Shown here piece after piece: positions 9,345-15,966 of a DNA stretch of 42,659 nt; the first letter of the stretch is position 1, and the number at the start of each line of letters is the position of its first letter. The notes under the pieces are model-generated. The model worked only from the letters and a program-made list of their open reading frames with translations. It was not told where the DNA came from and made no database searches. This DNA comes from Methanomicrobiales archaeon (GTDB lineage Archaea > Halobacteriota > Methanomicrobia > Methanomicrobiales > Methanomicrobiaceae). The stretch spans positions 1 through 42,659 of the forward strand of contig JAAEEQ010000010.1 of the NCBI GenBank assembly GCA_013415665.1. The letters are read 5' to 3'. Made by a program: the position numbers and the translations under genes.

Positions 9345-9413
9345 TATCCCTCCCTTTTCCGGCGGTTCGGGGCAGAGGCCGCGTATCGGAGCCGTTACAT
9401 CGAATCCGAACCC

Positions 9414-9422
9414 GTATATAGA
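9414..9422 (+). promoter_or_regulatory. TATA box for the gene at 9444
   Basis: GTATATAGA is centred about 26 nt before the ATG at 9444, a spacing that puts the transcript start at or next to the start codon. There is no Shine-Dalgarno. Confidence 0.6.
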
Positions 9423-9443
9423 GGTTCGGCACCACTCCCTCCT

Positions 9444-10475
9444 ATGAAATGTCCGGTATGCGGCGACGACTGCGTGCAGGATGCGCATGAGCTTATCGAG
9501 CAGCAGGCCACCATCTTCGCACCCTGTCCGCGATGCAAAGGCCGCACGCTCAACAAACAGAAACCTCCTGCCGATATGGCGATCGCCAGGCCCTGCGAAT
9601 GCAACAAGCGGTTCATCGATGACGTCTTTTCGCACATGTACGCGATCATGGTGGAGGAGGGGGTGCTCTCCAGCGCCGATCCGCTGCACGCCGTGGGGAT
9701 GCCGCTGGTGCATCCGGGCTTCGCCATGATGCAGCCGCCCTACCTCCCGCCCCGGTCCCTGGTGCTCCTCTCCCCGAATGTCACGAAGCCCTGTGCGAAT
9801 CGTCTTTTTGCCGAGGTCCCCGAGGTCAGGGGCGTTATCAAGAGCAACGAAGCGGTGCCCGGCCTCTCCGACATCGATTTCGACGGCATCCCCGATACCT
9901 ATACGCTGCTTGCGGGCTGCGACGTGCGGGCGAACATTTTCGCGACCCAGAACGAAAAAGTGGTGATTTACAAGCAGCAGTCCGTGATGCATATCGAGTT
10001 TCCCCGCGGCTACGACCCGAAAATTATCTGGGTGGGCACCCGGGTGCGGCAGGTCAGGCCGAAGATCTTCGTGGACGCATGTGCCGGGCCCGGGACGCTC
10101 GGCATCATTGCCGGGCTCTACGATATCCCGCACGTCATCCTCAATGACGCGTGGTACGCCGCTGCATTCTGGTCGGCGTTCAACCTCAGGGTCAACCGGG
10201 AACATCTCAACTTCGAGGAGCTGCGCATGCATGCAACCTACGACGAGATGCGGGCACGGCCGGTCCTGAAAACACCGGAAAAAATCGCCGAGACCCAAGG
10301 AGGAACGCAGTATTTCGAGGTATACCAGGGCGACTGCCACGAGCTCTACACCGTGCTCCCCAAAGACGTCGATCTCTCGGTCATCGATCTCTTCGAAAAG
10401 AAGGATACGGAAAAAGTCAACGCATTCATGGAAGCATGGAAGGCCCGCGTCGGCGGGGAGGTTTTTATCCCTTAA
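9444..10475 (+). CDS. Cys-rich N-terminus fused to a SAM-methyltransferase-like domain
   Basis: This is a 343-residue soluble protein. The N-terminus carries CxxC pairs (C3/C6, C28/C31) plus C10, C51 and C53, which suggests one or two zinc sites. A middle region of ~100 residues is not recognised. The C-terminal part has DACAGPGTLGI at 211-221, a class I methyltransferase motif I like that of Trm5-type RNA methyltransferases, followed by a possible motif II (HVILND) and a late strand SVIDLFEKK. No (D/N)PP(F/Y) catalytic motif is evident, so the nucleotide-binding fold may serve another role. A strong TATA box predicts a leaderless transcript. Its end overlaps the SRP RNA promoter. A methanogen-restricted family is likely; the substrate cannot be named. 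Confidence 0.75.
   Translation: MKCPVCGDDCVQDAHELIEQQATIFAPCPRCKGRTLNKQKPPADMAIARPCECNKRFIDDVFSHMYAIMVEEGVLSSADPLHAVGMPLVHPGFAMMQPPYLPPRSLVLLSPNVTKPCANRLFAEVPEVRGVIKSNEAVPGLSDIDFDGIPDTYTLLAGCDVRANIFATQNEKVVIYKQQSVMHIEFPRGYDPKIIWVGTRVRQVRPKIFVDACAGPGTLGIIAGLYDIPHVILNDAWYAAAFWSAFNLRVNREHLNFEELRMHATYDEMRARPVLKTPEKIAETQGGTQYFEVYQGDCHELYTVLPKDVDLSVIDLFEKKDTEKVNAFMEAWKARVGGEVFIP
10463..10470 (+). promoter_or_regulatory. Candidate TATA box for the SRP RNA
   Basis: TTTTTATC, at the very end of the upstream coding region, is centred about 26 nt before the predicted 5' end of the SRP RNA at 10492. Confidence 0.4.
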
Positions 10476-10491
10476 GCAACGATATATACCG

Positions 10492-10799
10492 GGGACTAGC
10501 CCGGGTGGCTCGGCGTCACCTGTGACCTGAAACCGCCGGTACGCGGGGGGCGAAGTCCGAGGACGGCTTTGGCGATCTGGTTCAAGCCGGCATATCCCGC
10601 CTGAGAAACCTCGTCCCATGAGGTCGGCGGACAGGGATCAACACTCCGGAGGGAGTGGCGACCTGTTGCCGCGGAGACTGGTTCAGGCCCGGAAGGGAGC
10701 AGACTTACCGTGGACGTTCGGCGCCCATGGGGGTGCGGGGCGGAGAACGGATTGCCGGTGGCGATCAGGCACGCACTGTCAACCAAAGGACGTGTCCCC
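10492..10799 (+). ncRNA. ffs: Signal recognition particle RNA (archaeal 7S RNA)
   Basis: The ~308-nt non-coding stretch carries the SRP54-binding domain (helix 8), recognisable in GTTCAGGCCCGG-AAGGGAGCAG near 10681-10704, with the GGAAG-type loop and asymmetric internal loop. An Alu-like 5' part precedes it (GCCCGGGTGGCTCGG). The ends pair perfectly: GGGGAC at 10492-10497 with GTCCCC at 10794-10799, giving the archaeal helix 1 that closes the RNA. It forms the scaffold for SRP19 and SRP54 in co-translational targeting of membrane and secreted proteins. Ends are inferred from pairing. The malate dehydrogenase ATG follows 14 nt later, so any longer reading frame starting inside this RNA is artefactual. 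Confidence 0.9.
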
Positions 10800-10813
10800 A
10801 TTTTCCGATTCCT

Positions 10814-11770
10814 ATGGCAAAAGTCGCGATTATCGGTGCTACAGGCAATGTCGGGCAGTTTGCAGCCCACGCTATTACGGAGATCCCGCATCTTTCAAAC
10901 CTGCTGTTATTCGGCCGGGAAGGGCGCGAAGAGCTCCTTGAAGGGATTGCTTCGGATTTTATGGATTCATTTGCCGCAAAAGGCAGGGATCTGTCGTTAT
11001 CATGGAGCACCAGCCCGCAGGATCTCGCAGGATCCGATATCGTCATCGTGACGGCGGGCGTTCCCCGGCACTCCGGACAGAACCGCAACGATCTCGCATT
11101 TGCCAATGCCCGTCTCGTCGCCGAAACAGCAGCGATGGTGGGAGAAATCGCCCCCGAATCGCTGATGCTCATGGTCACCAATCCCGTCGACGTGATGACC
11201 GCCGTCGCGCTGGAGTATTCCGGCATGGAGCCACGCCGGGTCTTCGGCCTGGGGACGCATCTCGACTCGATGCGACTGAAGGCGCTTATCTCACGCCATT
11301 TCAACGTGCACGTCAGCGAAGTGCATACCCGCATCATCGGTGAACACGGCGACAGCATGGTCCCGCTCTGGTCGGCTACCACGATCGGCGGTATCGCGAT
11401 ATCCAACCTGCCCGCATTCTCGAACCTGCCCATGGAGGAGCTCATGGTCAATGTCAGGCAGGCAGGGGAGAACATCATCAGGAAGAAGGGATCGACCGTT
11501 TACGGCCCCGGCGAGGCCATCGCGACCCTTGTCAGAACCGTTCTCGGCAATGAAAACCGCATTCTCACCGTGTCAAGCTATATCAAAAGCGAGATTCACG
11601 ACATCGGCAACGTATGCATCGGCGTGCCCGCCCGGGTGAACCGCAGCGGCGTCTATCCCGTCCCGATACGCATCGAGCCCAACGAAGTCGTGGCATTCCA
11701 GTCATCGACGGAAAAGATACGCGCTATCACCACCTCTATTCTCGAGAGACTCAAAGAGCCCGATCGTTAG
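10814..11770 (+). CDS. mdh: Malate/lactate-type dehydrogenase (archaeal malate dehydrogenase)
   Basis: This 318-residue protein oxidises malate to oxaloacetate with NAD(P), or the reverse in the incomplete reductive TCA pathway of methanogens. The Rossmann motif GATGNVG is at residues 8-14, the substrate-loop arginines lie in VPRHSGQNRNDL, and the catalytic histidine is in GEHGDSMVPLW, with a matching Asp/Arg in HLDSMRLK. The ATG at 10814 gives the normal family length and starts with a clean beta strand (MAKVAIIGATG). Upstream in-frame codons fall inside SRP RNA. No promoter of its own is visible in the 14-nt gap, so it may be transcribed with the SRP RNA. Malate rather than lactate specificity is inferred from the arginine-containing loop. 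Confidence 0.9.
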   Translation: MAKVAIIGATGNVGQFAAHAITEIPHLSNLLLFGREGREELLEGIASDFMDSFAAKGRDLSLSWSTSPQDLAGSDIVIVTAGVPRHSGQNRNDLAFANARLVAETAAMVGEIAPESLMLMVTNPVDVMTAVALEYSGMEPRRVFGLGTHLDSMRLKALISRHFNVHVSEVHTRIIGEHGDSMVPLWSATTIGGIAISNLPAFSNLPMEELMVNVRQAGENIIRKKGSTVYGPGEAIATLVRTVLGNENRILTVSSYIKSEIHDIGNVCIGVPARVNRSGVYPVPIRIEPNEVVAFQSSTEKIRAITTSILERLKEPDR

Positions 11771-11781
11771 GGGCATTTTCA

Positions 11782-11798
11782 CTGCCGTTCTGCGGCAG
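11782..11798 (+). terminator. Hairpin between mdh and the convergent aEF1-beta gene
   Basis: CTGCCG and CGGCAG form a perfect 6-bp stem with a TTCTG loop, 12 nt after the mdh stop, in the short space between convergent genes. There is no strong T run directly after it, so terminator function is tentative. Confidence 0.3.
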
Positions 11799-11854
11799 AA
11801 TAATGGTGCTTTAACGGCTTAAAAAGCGAAAAAAAAGATATCTGTCTGATATCA

Positions 11855-12109
11855 TCACGTCAGGGTCAGCGACACGATCTCCGCGCTGGCCACGCCGGAA
11901 AGATCGCGAAGCGTTTCCTCAACTTTGTCGGGTGCACCCTCGCTGTCCGGCACGACGACTGCTACTTTCAGCGCTGAAAGGCCAAAGCCGATCGGCTCCT
12001 CGACCAGATCCTGCACCGGAACGGCACCGCGGATGACCGCCTTGAGCGCTTCGAGATCAATCTCGGGAGATTCAGGCATTATTTTCAAAATAATCGCTAC
12101 GTCGCCCAT
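11855..12109 (-). CDS. ef1b: Translation elongation factor aEF1-beta
   Basis: This is an 84-residue protein matching the whole length of archaeal EF-1beta, the guanine-nucleotide exchange factor for aEF1-alpha. The start MGDVAIILKIMPESPEIDLE and the end SLTLT are typical, with the alpha-beta ferredoxin-like pattern between. The ATG at 12109 is chosen because longer readings run back into the upstream zinc-ribbon gene and add ~20 unrelated residues. It lies 2 nt after the stop of that gene, so the two are translationally coupled. The pairing is a conserved archaeal arrangement. Confidence 0.92.
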   Translation of the reverse strand: MGDVAIILKIMPESPEIDLEALKAVIRGAVPVQDLVEEPIGFGLSALKVAVVVPDSEGAPDKVEETLRDLSGVASAEIVSLTLT

Positions 12110-12111
12110 AG

Positions 12112-12273
12112 TTATGGCCCCCGGAATCCGCATTTCCTGCATTCGTACGAGAGGCTCTGCTCCCTGCACCGGTGACAGCGGTAGATCATTTCACCGCATT
12201 CGGGACACGGAAAACCGGTCCAGCCTTCATCGGCGAGGGGAGCATTGCATGAAGTGCACTTTTTAAACGTCAT
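12112..12273 (-). CDS. Small zinc-ribbon protein preceding aEF1-beta
   Basis: This 53-residue protein has four CxxC pairs (C6/C9, C23/C26, C33/C36, C45/C48), enough for two zinc ribbons, and ends CGFRGP. The same kind of protein sits directly before aEF1-beta in many archaea and is annotated as a zinc-finger or DUF1610-type protein. The ATG at 12273 has GAGGAGA about 10 nt upstream. The stop (TAA) is 2 nt before the aEF1-beta ATG. A role in translation is suggested by this partnership; nothing in the protein shows a specific activity. Confidence 0.85.
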   Translation of the reverse strand: MTFKKCTSCNAPLADEGWTGFPCPECGEMIYRCHRCREQSLSYECRKCGFRGP

Positions 12274-12320
12274 GATGCTGTCTCCTCAGGAATTATCCTA
12301 TAATGTCTTCATGACGCATA

Positions 12321-12917
12321 TTAAAGTCTTGGATGGACGACCGTGCCCGTCACCGGGAGGCCCGCAAGCGCCCGTGCCACGCGTTCTTCATGCCTGCCGT
12401 TGATAATGGCAGCTGATATACCGTGGCGGAAAAGAAAGGGAAGAAATGCGGGGTCCACTTCCGGGCAGTCCCGCGGGGCGTCCACACGGGAAAGAAGGGT
12501 TGCCGCGTCGGAGAGGCCGTCGACGGATTTCAGCACCAGCAGATCGCACCCGAGCGAACCGGCAACCCAGGCCGCGATCGTATCCGAGGTTATCTCCCAG
12601 CTATGAGGGAGGGGGTCATGTCTGCGCAGATCGCAGTAGGGCAGGTACACCTCGGCCCCCCGGGGGGGCCTGAGCGTTGCAGCCGGCGGGAGCCCTGCCG
12701 ATACCAGCAGCCACCCCGTCTGCTCCATCGCGGCAACCGCCATCCAGTGCGATGCCTCGTCGTCCGCCTTCACCGCCCGGACGGCATCCGCAAAGCCTCC
12801 GCCGCCGGGACCGACCAGGAGGTCCCGTCCGCTGCGGAGAAAAATCCCGGCAAGAGCCGGTATCCGGTCGGAGAGGCTCCCCCCGACCTTAACGACCAGC
12901 GGCTGCGGCACAGTCAT
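12321..12917 (-). CDS. mfnE: Amino-acid-kinase fold protein, MfnE-like (methanofuran biosynthesis)
   Basis: This 198-residue protein resembles COG2054, the archaeal kinase related to aspartokinase. MfnE phosphorylates 5-(aminomethyl)-3-furanmethanol phosphate to the diphosphate during methanofuran assembly. The phosphate-binding VVKVGGSL opens the protein, VGPGGGGFADAVR follows, then HWMAVAAMEQ, and a nucleotide-binding EITSDTIAAWVAGSLGCDLLVLKSVDG. The end, HGISAAIINGRH, fits the family. The length is slightly short for MfnE (usually 210-220 residues). It points the same way as the zinc ribbon/aEF1-beta pair but lies 47 nt upstream of it. Fold assignment is firm; the specific substrate rests on family and on the methanogen setting. 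Confidence 0.75.
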   Translation of the reverse strand: MTVPQPLVVKVGGSLSDRIPALAGIFLRSGRDLLVGPGGGGFADAVRAVKADDEASHWMAVAAMEQTGWLLVSAGLPPAATLRPPRGAEVYLPYCDLRRHDPLPHSWEITSDTIAAWVAGSLGCDLLVLKSVDGLSDAATLLSRVDAPRDCPEVDPAFLPFLFRHGISAAIINGRHEERVARALAGLPVTGTVVHPRL

Positions 12918-12927
12918 GACTGGCAGA

Positions 12928-12935
12928 ATATAAAC
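12928..12935 (+). promoter_or_regulatory. TATA box for the PLD-family gene
   Basis: ATATAAAC is centred 30 nt before the ATG at 12962, with no Shine-Dalgarno between. A short or absent leader is predicted. Confidence 0.5.
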
Positions 12936-12961
12936 CGGAAAACCTCATAATCCTGTTTGTC

Positions 12962-14626
12962 ATGCGCCTCCTCGCCGCCCTTCTCCTGATCGCCTGTGCC
13001 GCCGCCCCCGCATCGGGTATCCTGATCACCGAATTCTGCCCTGATACCTGGCAGAAAGGAGAACAGGACGAATACCTGGTGATCACCGGGGAGGGAAGCC
13101 TTGATGCTGTCCGCATCGGTGACGGGGAGGGAAGCATTGCATTCCCCGCCGGCAGCAGGATTGCCGGTTCCGCAACCATCGCCCGGTATGCCACCGCGTA
13201 CCGGACGACGCACGGGATCCTTCCCGACTGGGAGATGTACGACACGGACCCGGAGGTGCCGGATATCCGCCGCACCGGGGATCTGCGGATGGGCAACGAG
13301 GGCGACGAGCTCTACCTGACCGCCGGCAACGCCCTGGTCCAGAGCGTGGCATGGCCCGGTGACGTGCACCCGAGGGAGGGGCAGGTCCATGTCCTCGAGG
13401 GCGGGGCATGGGATCTGCGGCCGTACTTCATCGGCCAGTCGCGCTTTGCCCCGCAAACCTTCACCGGGGTTGCCCTGACGGCATTTGTCGCTCCCGACTG
13501 CGCGGGCAGCGTCATGGCATCAACCCTTGCCGGTGCCGACGAGTACGTGCTGGTCAGCGTCTACGAAATGACCAGTCCGGATATCACCGGCTGGCTTTCG
13601 GCTGCCGCGTGCAGCGGTGTTGACGTCAGCATCATTCTCGAGGGGGGGCCCGTCGGCGGCATACCGGCAGGCGAGGGGTCTGCAGCGGCGCAGCTTTCAG
13701 AGAGCGGGGCGATGGTCCTGCAGATGGGGACGACCGAAGCGGCGCATGCCCGGTACCGCTACACCCATGCAAAGTATGCCGTCGTCGACGGGGATGCGGT
13801 GCTGCTCACCAGTGAAAACTTCAAGCCCTCCGGGTTTCCGGAGACGGGTAAAAGCGGCAACCGGGGCTGGGGCGTTGTTATCGAGGATGCGGCCGTTGCC
13901 GGGTACTTCGAGCAGGTATGGCAGCATGACGTTGCCGGCGGGGACATCAGCCCCGCACACTCCTCCGGTCCTCCGGCAGAAGAGGCAGCCGCGGCGCCGT
14001 ATGACCCGGAATTCCTCCCTGCAACCTTCACCGGCGCCACGGTGACCCCCGTTCTGTCGCCGGACTCCAGCCATCTCATCATCGGTCTTATCGACAGCGC
14101 AACCCGCACCCTCGATATCGAACAGGCATATATCACGCCGTGGCCCGCCAGCGGCGAGAACCCGTACCTCGAGGCGGCGATTGATGCCGCCCGGCGGGGC
14201 GTTGCCGTGCGCATCATGCTCGACGGCTCGTGGTTCAACACCGAGGCGGAAAACGACAACGACGAACGCGTACGGGAGATCAACGCCCTCGCCGCACGGG
14301 AAGGGATCCCGCTGCAGGCACGCACGGCAGCGCTCGCTTCACTCGGGCTCGAAAAAATCCACACCAAGGGGGTCATTGCCGACGGGGAGCGGGTGCTGGT
14401 CTCCAGCATCAACTGGAACGAGAATTCCCCGTGCTTCAACCGGGAGGCGGGCGTCATCATCGACCATCCCGGCGCCGGCGCGTATTTTGCGGCCGTTTTT
14501 GAAAGCGACTGGGAGGGATCGCCCCCGCAAACGGCCGGGGAAGGCGTGCCGCTGGACAAGCGGCTGTGCGCAGTTGGCATCCTCGCCCTGCTTGCTGTGC
14601 TTGGCTACCGGAGGCACCGGCGCTGA
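12962..14626 (+). CDS. Exported phospholipase D superfamily protein, membrane anchored
   Basis: This is a 554-residue protein. Residues 1-19 form a signal peptide (MRLLAALLLIACAAAPASG). Residues ~20-160 resemble a lamin-tail/LTD-like domain (ITEFCPDTWQKGEQDEYLVI). Two PLD catalytic HxKx4D motifs follow, HAKYAVVDGD at H269/K271 and HTKGVIADGE at H467/K469, each with the downstream Ser-Asn/Glu element (TSENF, SSINWNE). A C-terminal helix with RRHRR anchors it. Both active-site halves are intact, so it should hydrolyse phosphodiesters through a phosphohistidine, outside the cytoplasm. LTD-PLD combinations occur in archaeal and bacterial extracellular nucleases or lipases. Nuclease versus phospholipase cannot be decided here. 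Confidence 0.85.
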   Translation: MRLLAALLLIACAAAPASGILITEFCPDTWQKGEQDEYLVITGEGSLDAVRIGDGEGSIAFPAGSRIAGSATIARYATAYRTTHGILPDWEMYDTDPEVPDIRRTGDLRMGNEGDELYLTAGNALVQSVAWPGDVHPREGQVHVLEGGAWDLRPYFIGQSRFAPQTFTGVALTAFVAPDCAGSVMASTLAGADEYVLVSVYEMTSPDITGWLSAAACSGVDVSIILEGGPVGGIPAGEGSAAAQLSESGAMVLQMGTTEAAHARYRYTHAKYAVVDGDAVLLTSENFKPSGFPETGKSGNRGWGVVIEDAAVAGYFEQVWQHDVAGGDISPAHSSGPPAEEAAAAPYDPEFLPATFTGATVTPVLSPDSSHLIIGLIDSATRTLDIEQAYITPWPASGENPYLEAAIDAARRGVAVRIMLDGSWFNTEAENDNDERVREINALAAREGIPLQARTAALASLGLEKIHTKGVIADGERVLVSSINWNENSPCFNREAGVIIDHPGAGAYFAAVFESDWEGSPPQTAGEGVPLDKRLCAVGILALLAVLGYRRHRR

Positions 14627-14700
14627 AGGCCGGCAGTACCGGCATGGCGAATCCCGGGCCCGGAGCGGGAGCGGGAAACACAAAATGCGTAAAAAAAGAT

Positions 14701-15021
14701 TTAATCGTATTTCATCCGGCACTTCATCGCGCACCGGCAGACATCGCACAGGGTAATCGAAATGTCGTCCCTGATCACGGCCTCGGCCCAGAGATCCACC
14801 ATCGCATTGAGATCATTGGGCAGGGTATCGCGACTTCCGCCCCGCTTTCTGCTCATGTACTGCGAGACAGCCGCTCTGCTCACCCCAAGACGTTTTGCAA
14901 CCTCGCTCTGGGAATACCCCTGGTTATGAACCAGGCGGTAGACCATCTCCGCCCGCATTCTTGGCAGGAGGGTTCTTGCGAGGGAGTCGCAGACCATGAT
15001 GTCGCACGGCGTTGAACTCAT
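14701..15021 (-). CDS. XRE-type HTH transcriptional regulator with C-terminal cysteine cluster
   Basis: This 106-residue protein has a helix-turn-helix around residues 35-60 (YSQSEVAKRLGVSRAAVSQYMSRKRGG), typical of XRE/Cro regulators. The end carries C91, C94, C96 and C100 in CDVCRCAMKC, a spacing that could hold a metal or Fe-S cluster and so sense redox or metal. An additional pair of cysteines is near the N-terminus (TPCDIMVCDS). It overlaps the upstream winged-helix gene by 4 nt (ATGA), so the two are one translationally coupled operon. DNA binding is well supported; the signal is inferred from the cysteines. Confidence 0.8.
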   Translation of the reverse strand: MSSTPCDIMVCDSLARTLLPRMRAEMVYRLVHNQGYSQSEVAKRLGVSRAAVSQYMSRKRGGSRDTLPNDLNAMVDLWAEAVIRDDISITLCDVCRCAMKCRMKYD

Positions 15022-15251
15022 GTTGTCGCCATACAGGTATCTGGCTTGAACTGATAAATAATCTGCCGTGCATCCCTGAAGTTGAACTTCTCGATGATGA
15101 GTCTGTTTTCCTTGAGTTTCTTGAGCGCATACCGCACCGTACGGGGTGCAAGCCGGCTCTGCGATACGAGATCCTTGTGGGTCATCTCTCCTCCTTCCAC
15201 AAGCAGGGAAAGAATGGTCTGAGATGACGGCGGAAGCTTTGCCTCACGCAT
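15018..15251 (-). CDS. Small winged-helix (MarR/ArsR-like) transcriptional regulator
   Basis: This 77-residue protein is almost entirely one winged helix: a first helix LPPSSQTILSLLVEGG, then THKDLVSQSRLAPRTVRYALKKLKENRLI as helix-turn-helix and recognition helix, and a beta wing up to YQFKP. This matches archaeal single-domain wHTH regulators. It is the first gene of the operon with the XRE-type regulator. Its TATA box (15274-15281, minus strand) is followed at once by a perfect inverted repeat at 15261-15273, a good place for autorepression. No ligand domain is present. Confidence 0.82.
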   Translation of the reverse strand: MREAKLPPSSQTILSLLVEGGEMTHKDLVSQSRLAPRTVRYALKKLKENRLIIEKFNFRDARQIIYQFKPDTCMATT

Positions 15252-15260
15252 ACAGATATG

Positions 15261-15273
15261 TTAACAGTGTTAA
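15261..15273. promoter_or_regulatory. Inverted repeat, candidate operator of the wHTH/XRE operon
   Basis: TTAAC-AGT-GTTAA is a perfect 5-bp inverted repeat with a 3-bp spacer. It lies between the minus-strand TATA box (TTTTTAAA, 15274-15281) and the wHTH start at 15251, and about 20 bp from the plus-strand TATA of the OB-fold gene. A protein bound here could control both directions. Confidence 0.45.
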
Positions 15274-15290
15274 TTTAAAAACCTATCGAC

Positions 15291-15300
15291 TAATATAATA
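15291..15300 (+). promoter_or_regulatory. TATA box for the OB-fold membrane protein
   Basis: TAATATAATA is centred ~25 nt before the ATG at 15320, with no Shine-Dalgarno. This is leaderless spacing. Confidence 0.5.
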
Positions 15301-15319
15301 TCCCGTCAATTATTGTGCC

Positions 15320-15694
15320 ATGCTGGATCCGAGAGAGCGCAACGCCGCAATGCTCCTTGCGGGGGCGCTCCTCGTCATGCTGATAGTCCATGGCATAGTC
15401 ACGGTGCTCGGCCCCGCCGCCTTCGCCGCGCAGTACTCGCCGGCATCGCCGGCAGGCAGTTACGTCTCCGTGACGGGGACGATACTCGCCCGTACGCCCA
15501 CGGCAACAGGGGGGCACCTCCTGCTGACGCTTGCGGATGCCGACGTCTTTGTGCCTGCCGATGTCGCAGGCTCGGTCCCGGCACAAGCCGGGGATGTTGT
15601 CGTGGTCACCGGAACAGTGGAACTGTACCGGGGCAAAAAGGAGATTGTCGTCGCTTCCCCGGATGATATCCGGGTAATCACGACCATCGATTAG
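15320..15694 (+). CDS. Membrane-anchored OB-fold protein
   Basis: This is a 124-residue protein. Residues ~11-35 form a single transmembrane helix or uncleaved signal (NAAMLLAGALLVMLIVHGIVTVL). Residues ~46-124 form a five-strand beta pattern of the OB-fold/tRNA-anti class (GSYVSVTGTILARTPTATGG ... GDVVVVTGTVELYRGKKEIVV), like NfeD-tail or YhcR-type OB domains. The OB domain would face the outside if the N-terminus is inside. Nucleic-acid binding is possible but not shown. It is divergent from the wHTH operon and may be under its control. The function is unknown. Confidence 0.75.
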   Translation: MLDPRERNAAMLLAGALLVMLIVHGIVTVLGPAAFAAQYSPASPAGSYVSVTGTILARTPTATGGHLLLTLADADVFVPADVAGSVPAQAGDVVVVTGTVELYRGKKEIVVASPDDIRVITTID

Positions 15695-15912
15695 GGTTTC
15701 GAGGTATCGAAGATATCCGCATCGCTGTGGTCTTTGAATGCGGGTTTCCTGAAATCTTTCTTTCCGGAAGGCTGTTTTTTCTTCTCCTCCTTTTTCCTGT
15801 CGCCGGCATCCGGTTCGCCCTCCTGCTCACGCACTCCCGTTCCGGCTTTTTTCCTGCCTTCGACACCGGTCCCCGCGTCGAGATCTCCCGCGATAATACG
15901 CTCGCGTGGCAT
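15691..15912 (-). CDS. Short Lys/Glu-rich hypothetical protein downstream of the DASS symporter (possibly the frameshifted tail of a small membrane protein)
   Basis: This 73-residue reading starts at ATG 15912. It is hydrophilic and strongly charged (a KKEEKKKQ run) and ends FDTSKP. Codon use looks coding. It has no Shine-Dalgarno, and its first residues (RERIIAGDLDAGTGVEG) would join naturally to an upstream reading in the neighbouring frame that starts at ATG 15952 (MGILITFYTQTFDYA). The two may be one ~85-residue protein with an N-terminal hydrophobic segment, split by a one-base change near 15895-15905. It follows the symporter on the same strand and may be a small companion of it. No family is recognised. 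Confidence 0.4.
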   Translation of the reverse strand: MPRERIIAGDLDAGTGVEGRKKAGTGVREQEGEPDAGDRKKEEKKKQPSGKKDFRKPAFKDHSDADIFDTSKP

Positions 15913-15966
15913 AGTCAAACGTCTGGGTGTAGAACGTGATAAGGATGCCCATAAAAAAGAAGGAGA

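Noticed and set aside
9318-10619. 433-codon minus-strand frame over the tRNA, the 9444 gene and SRP RNA
   Set aside because: It runs through two RNA genes and opposite to a gene with Zn and SAM motifs; no domain recognised.
10655-10813. 53-codon N-terminal extension of malate dehydrogenase
   Set aside because: It lies inside the SRP RNA and adds residues unlike any dehydrogenase.
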